The position numbers were made by a program, and so were the translations under genes. Below are positions 20,722 through 21,067 of a DNA stretch of 21,067 nucleotides, one piece after another. The stretch is from Hyphochytrium catenoides (lineage: Eukaryota > Sar > Hyphochytriomycetes > Hyphochytriales > Hyphochytriaceae), in the NCBI GenBank assembly GCA_900088475.1, contig FLMG01004011.1:1-21067 (forward strand), written 5' to 3'. Below the pieces are notes generated by a model that made no database searches, was not told the DNA's origin, and worked only from the letters and a program-made list of their open reading frames with translations. Numbering within the stretch: position 1 is the first letter of the stretch; the number at the start of each line of letters is the position of its first letter.

Positions 20722-21067
20722 TTGACATGTATTTACCCCGCTTTCCCACCTGTTCCTTCACTGAGTAAGGTGACAGAGGTGAAGGGAAGAGCCACAACAG
20801 AGTCTGCAGGAGAATGGAGATAGACAGAAGAGCCACAATGATGGGTTATAACACTGGTGCCCCTTTAACTTCTAATAAGAAACGTTCAATCAAGGGAATA
20901 CCACGAAGTAGGAAGTCCTAGCACAGAACCAGCTATGACCGCTATCTAAAGAGCAAGAGGTAGTTTATTCTTAGGGAAGGTAGCCCTTCCAGCGCTAGCG
21001 CAGGAAGCATGGTCACCCTAATTCACTCTCTAATTTGCTTCTCACTCCTCAAGCCTTCCACGTCGCC
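20722..21067. other. unassigned window end
   Basis: I see no gene or repeat that I can support in these last 346 bases. A block ATAACACTGGTGCCCC at about 20850 resembles ATAACACTGCTGCCCC near 14159, which is too short to call a repeat. Confidence 0.5.

Noticed and set aside
20357-20768. Frames of 80-133 codons across the CT microsatellite on both strands
   Set aside because: They are produced by the simple repeat, reading as Ser/Leu/Val or Arg/Glu/Asp runs.

Overview
The window is nuclear DNA of a eukaryote. The genes carry phase-consistent GT-AG introns, one protein has a secretory signal peptide, another begins with a lipid-modification motif, there is no operon layout, and long gene-poor stretches are full of GA/CT microsatellites and degenerate dispersed repeats. 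The proteins (an animal-like alpha-amylase behind a Pro/Thr linker, a bacterial-type NCS2 permease, a plant/bacterial-type aldo-keto reductase) look more like a microbial protist or alga than an animal or typical fungus. I cannot name the species.

Layout. 1-150 is a GA-rich microsatellite, followed by an unassigned 271-codon open frame (159-974). A secreted GH13 alpha-amylase lies on the minus strand (3632 to 1416, apparently intronless). 3633-7085 has no gene I can support, only a pyrimidine-rich tract and a TATA-like site. A plus-strand gene at 7086-9155 encodes a predicted N-myristoylated/palmitoylated, acidic coiled-coil protein; it has one clear intron and two candidate in-frame introns. 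Tail to tail with it, 297 bases away, is a minus-strand NCS2-family nucleobase permease (11338 to 9453, one 89-base intron). 11339-16140 is gene-poor and holds the first copy of a dispersed repeat (R1). A six-exon aldo-keto reductase runs from 16823 to 18779 on the plus strand. The last 2.3 kb hold second copies of R1 and of another repeat, R2.

How the parts relate. The confident genes make a secreted starch-degrading enzyme, a membrane transporter for purine/pyrimidine-like compounds, a cytosolic NADPH-dependent reductase and an unknown membrane-tethered scaffold-like protein. I see no evidence that they form a pathway or cluster. The most interesting structures are the two repeat families around the reductase gene (R2 contains a CT microsatellite, a cluster of GACCGAAGACC-like motifs and, in one copy, a TATA-like box), the unusual architecture of the amylase, and the lipidated coiled-coil gene with candidate 3n introns. 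I found no convincing wholly new biological system.
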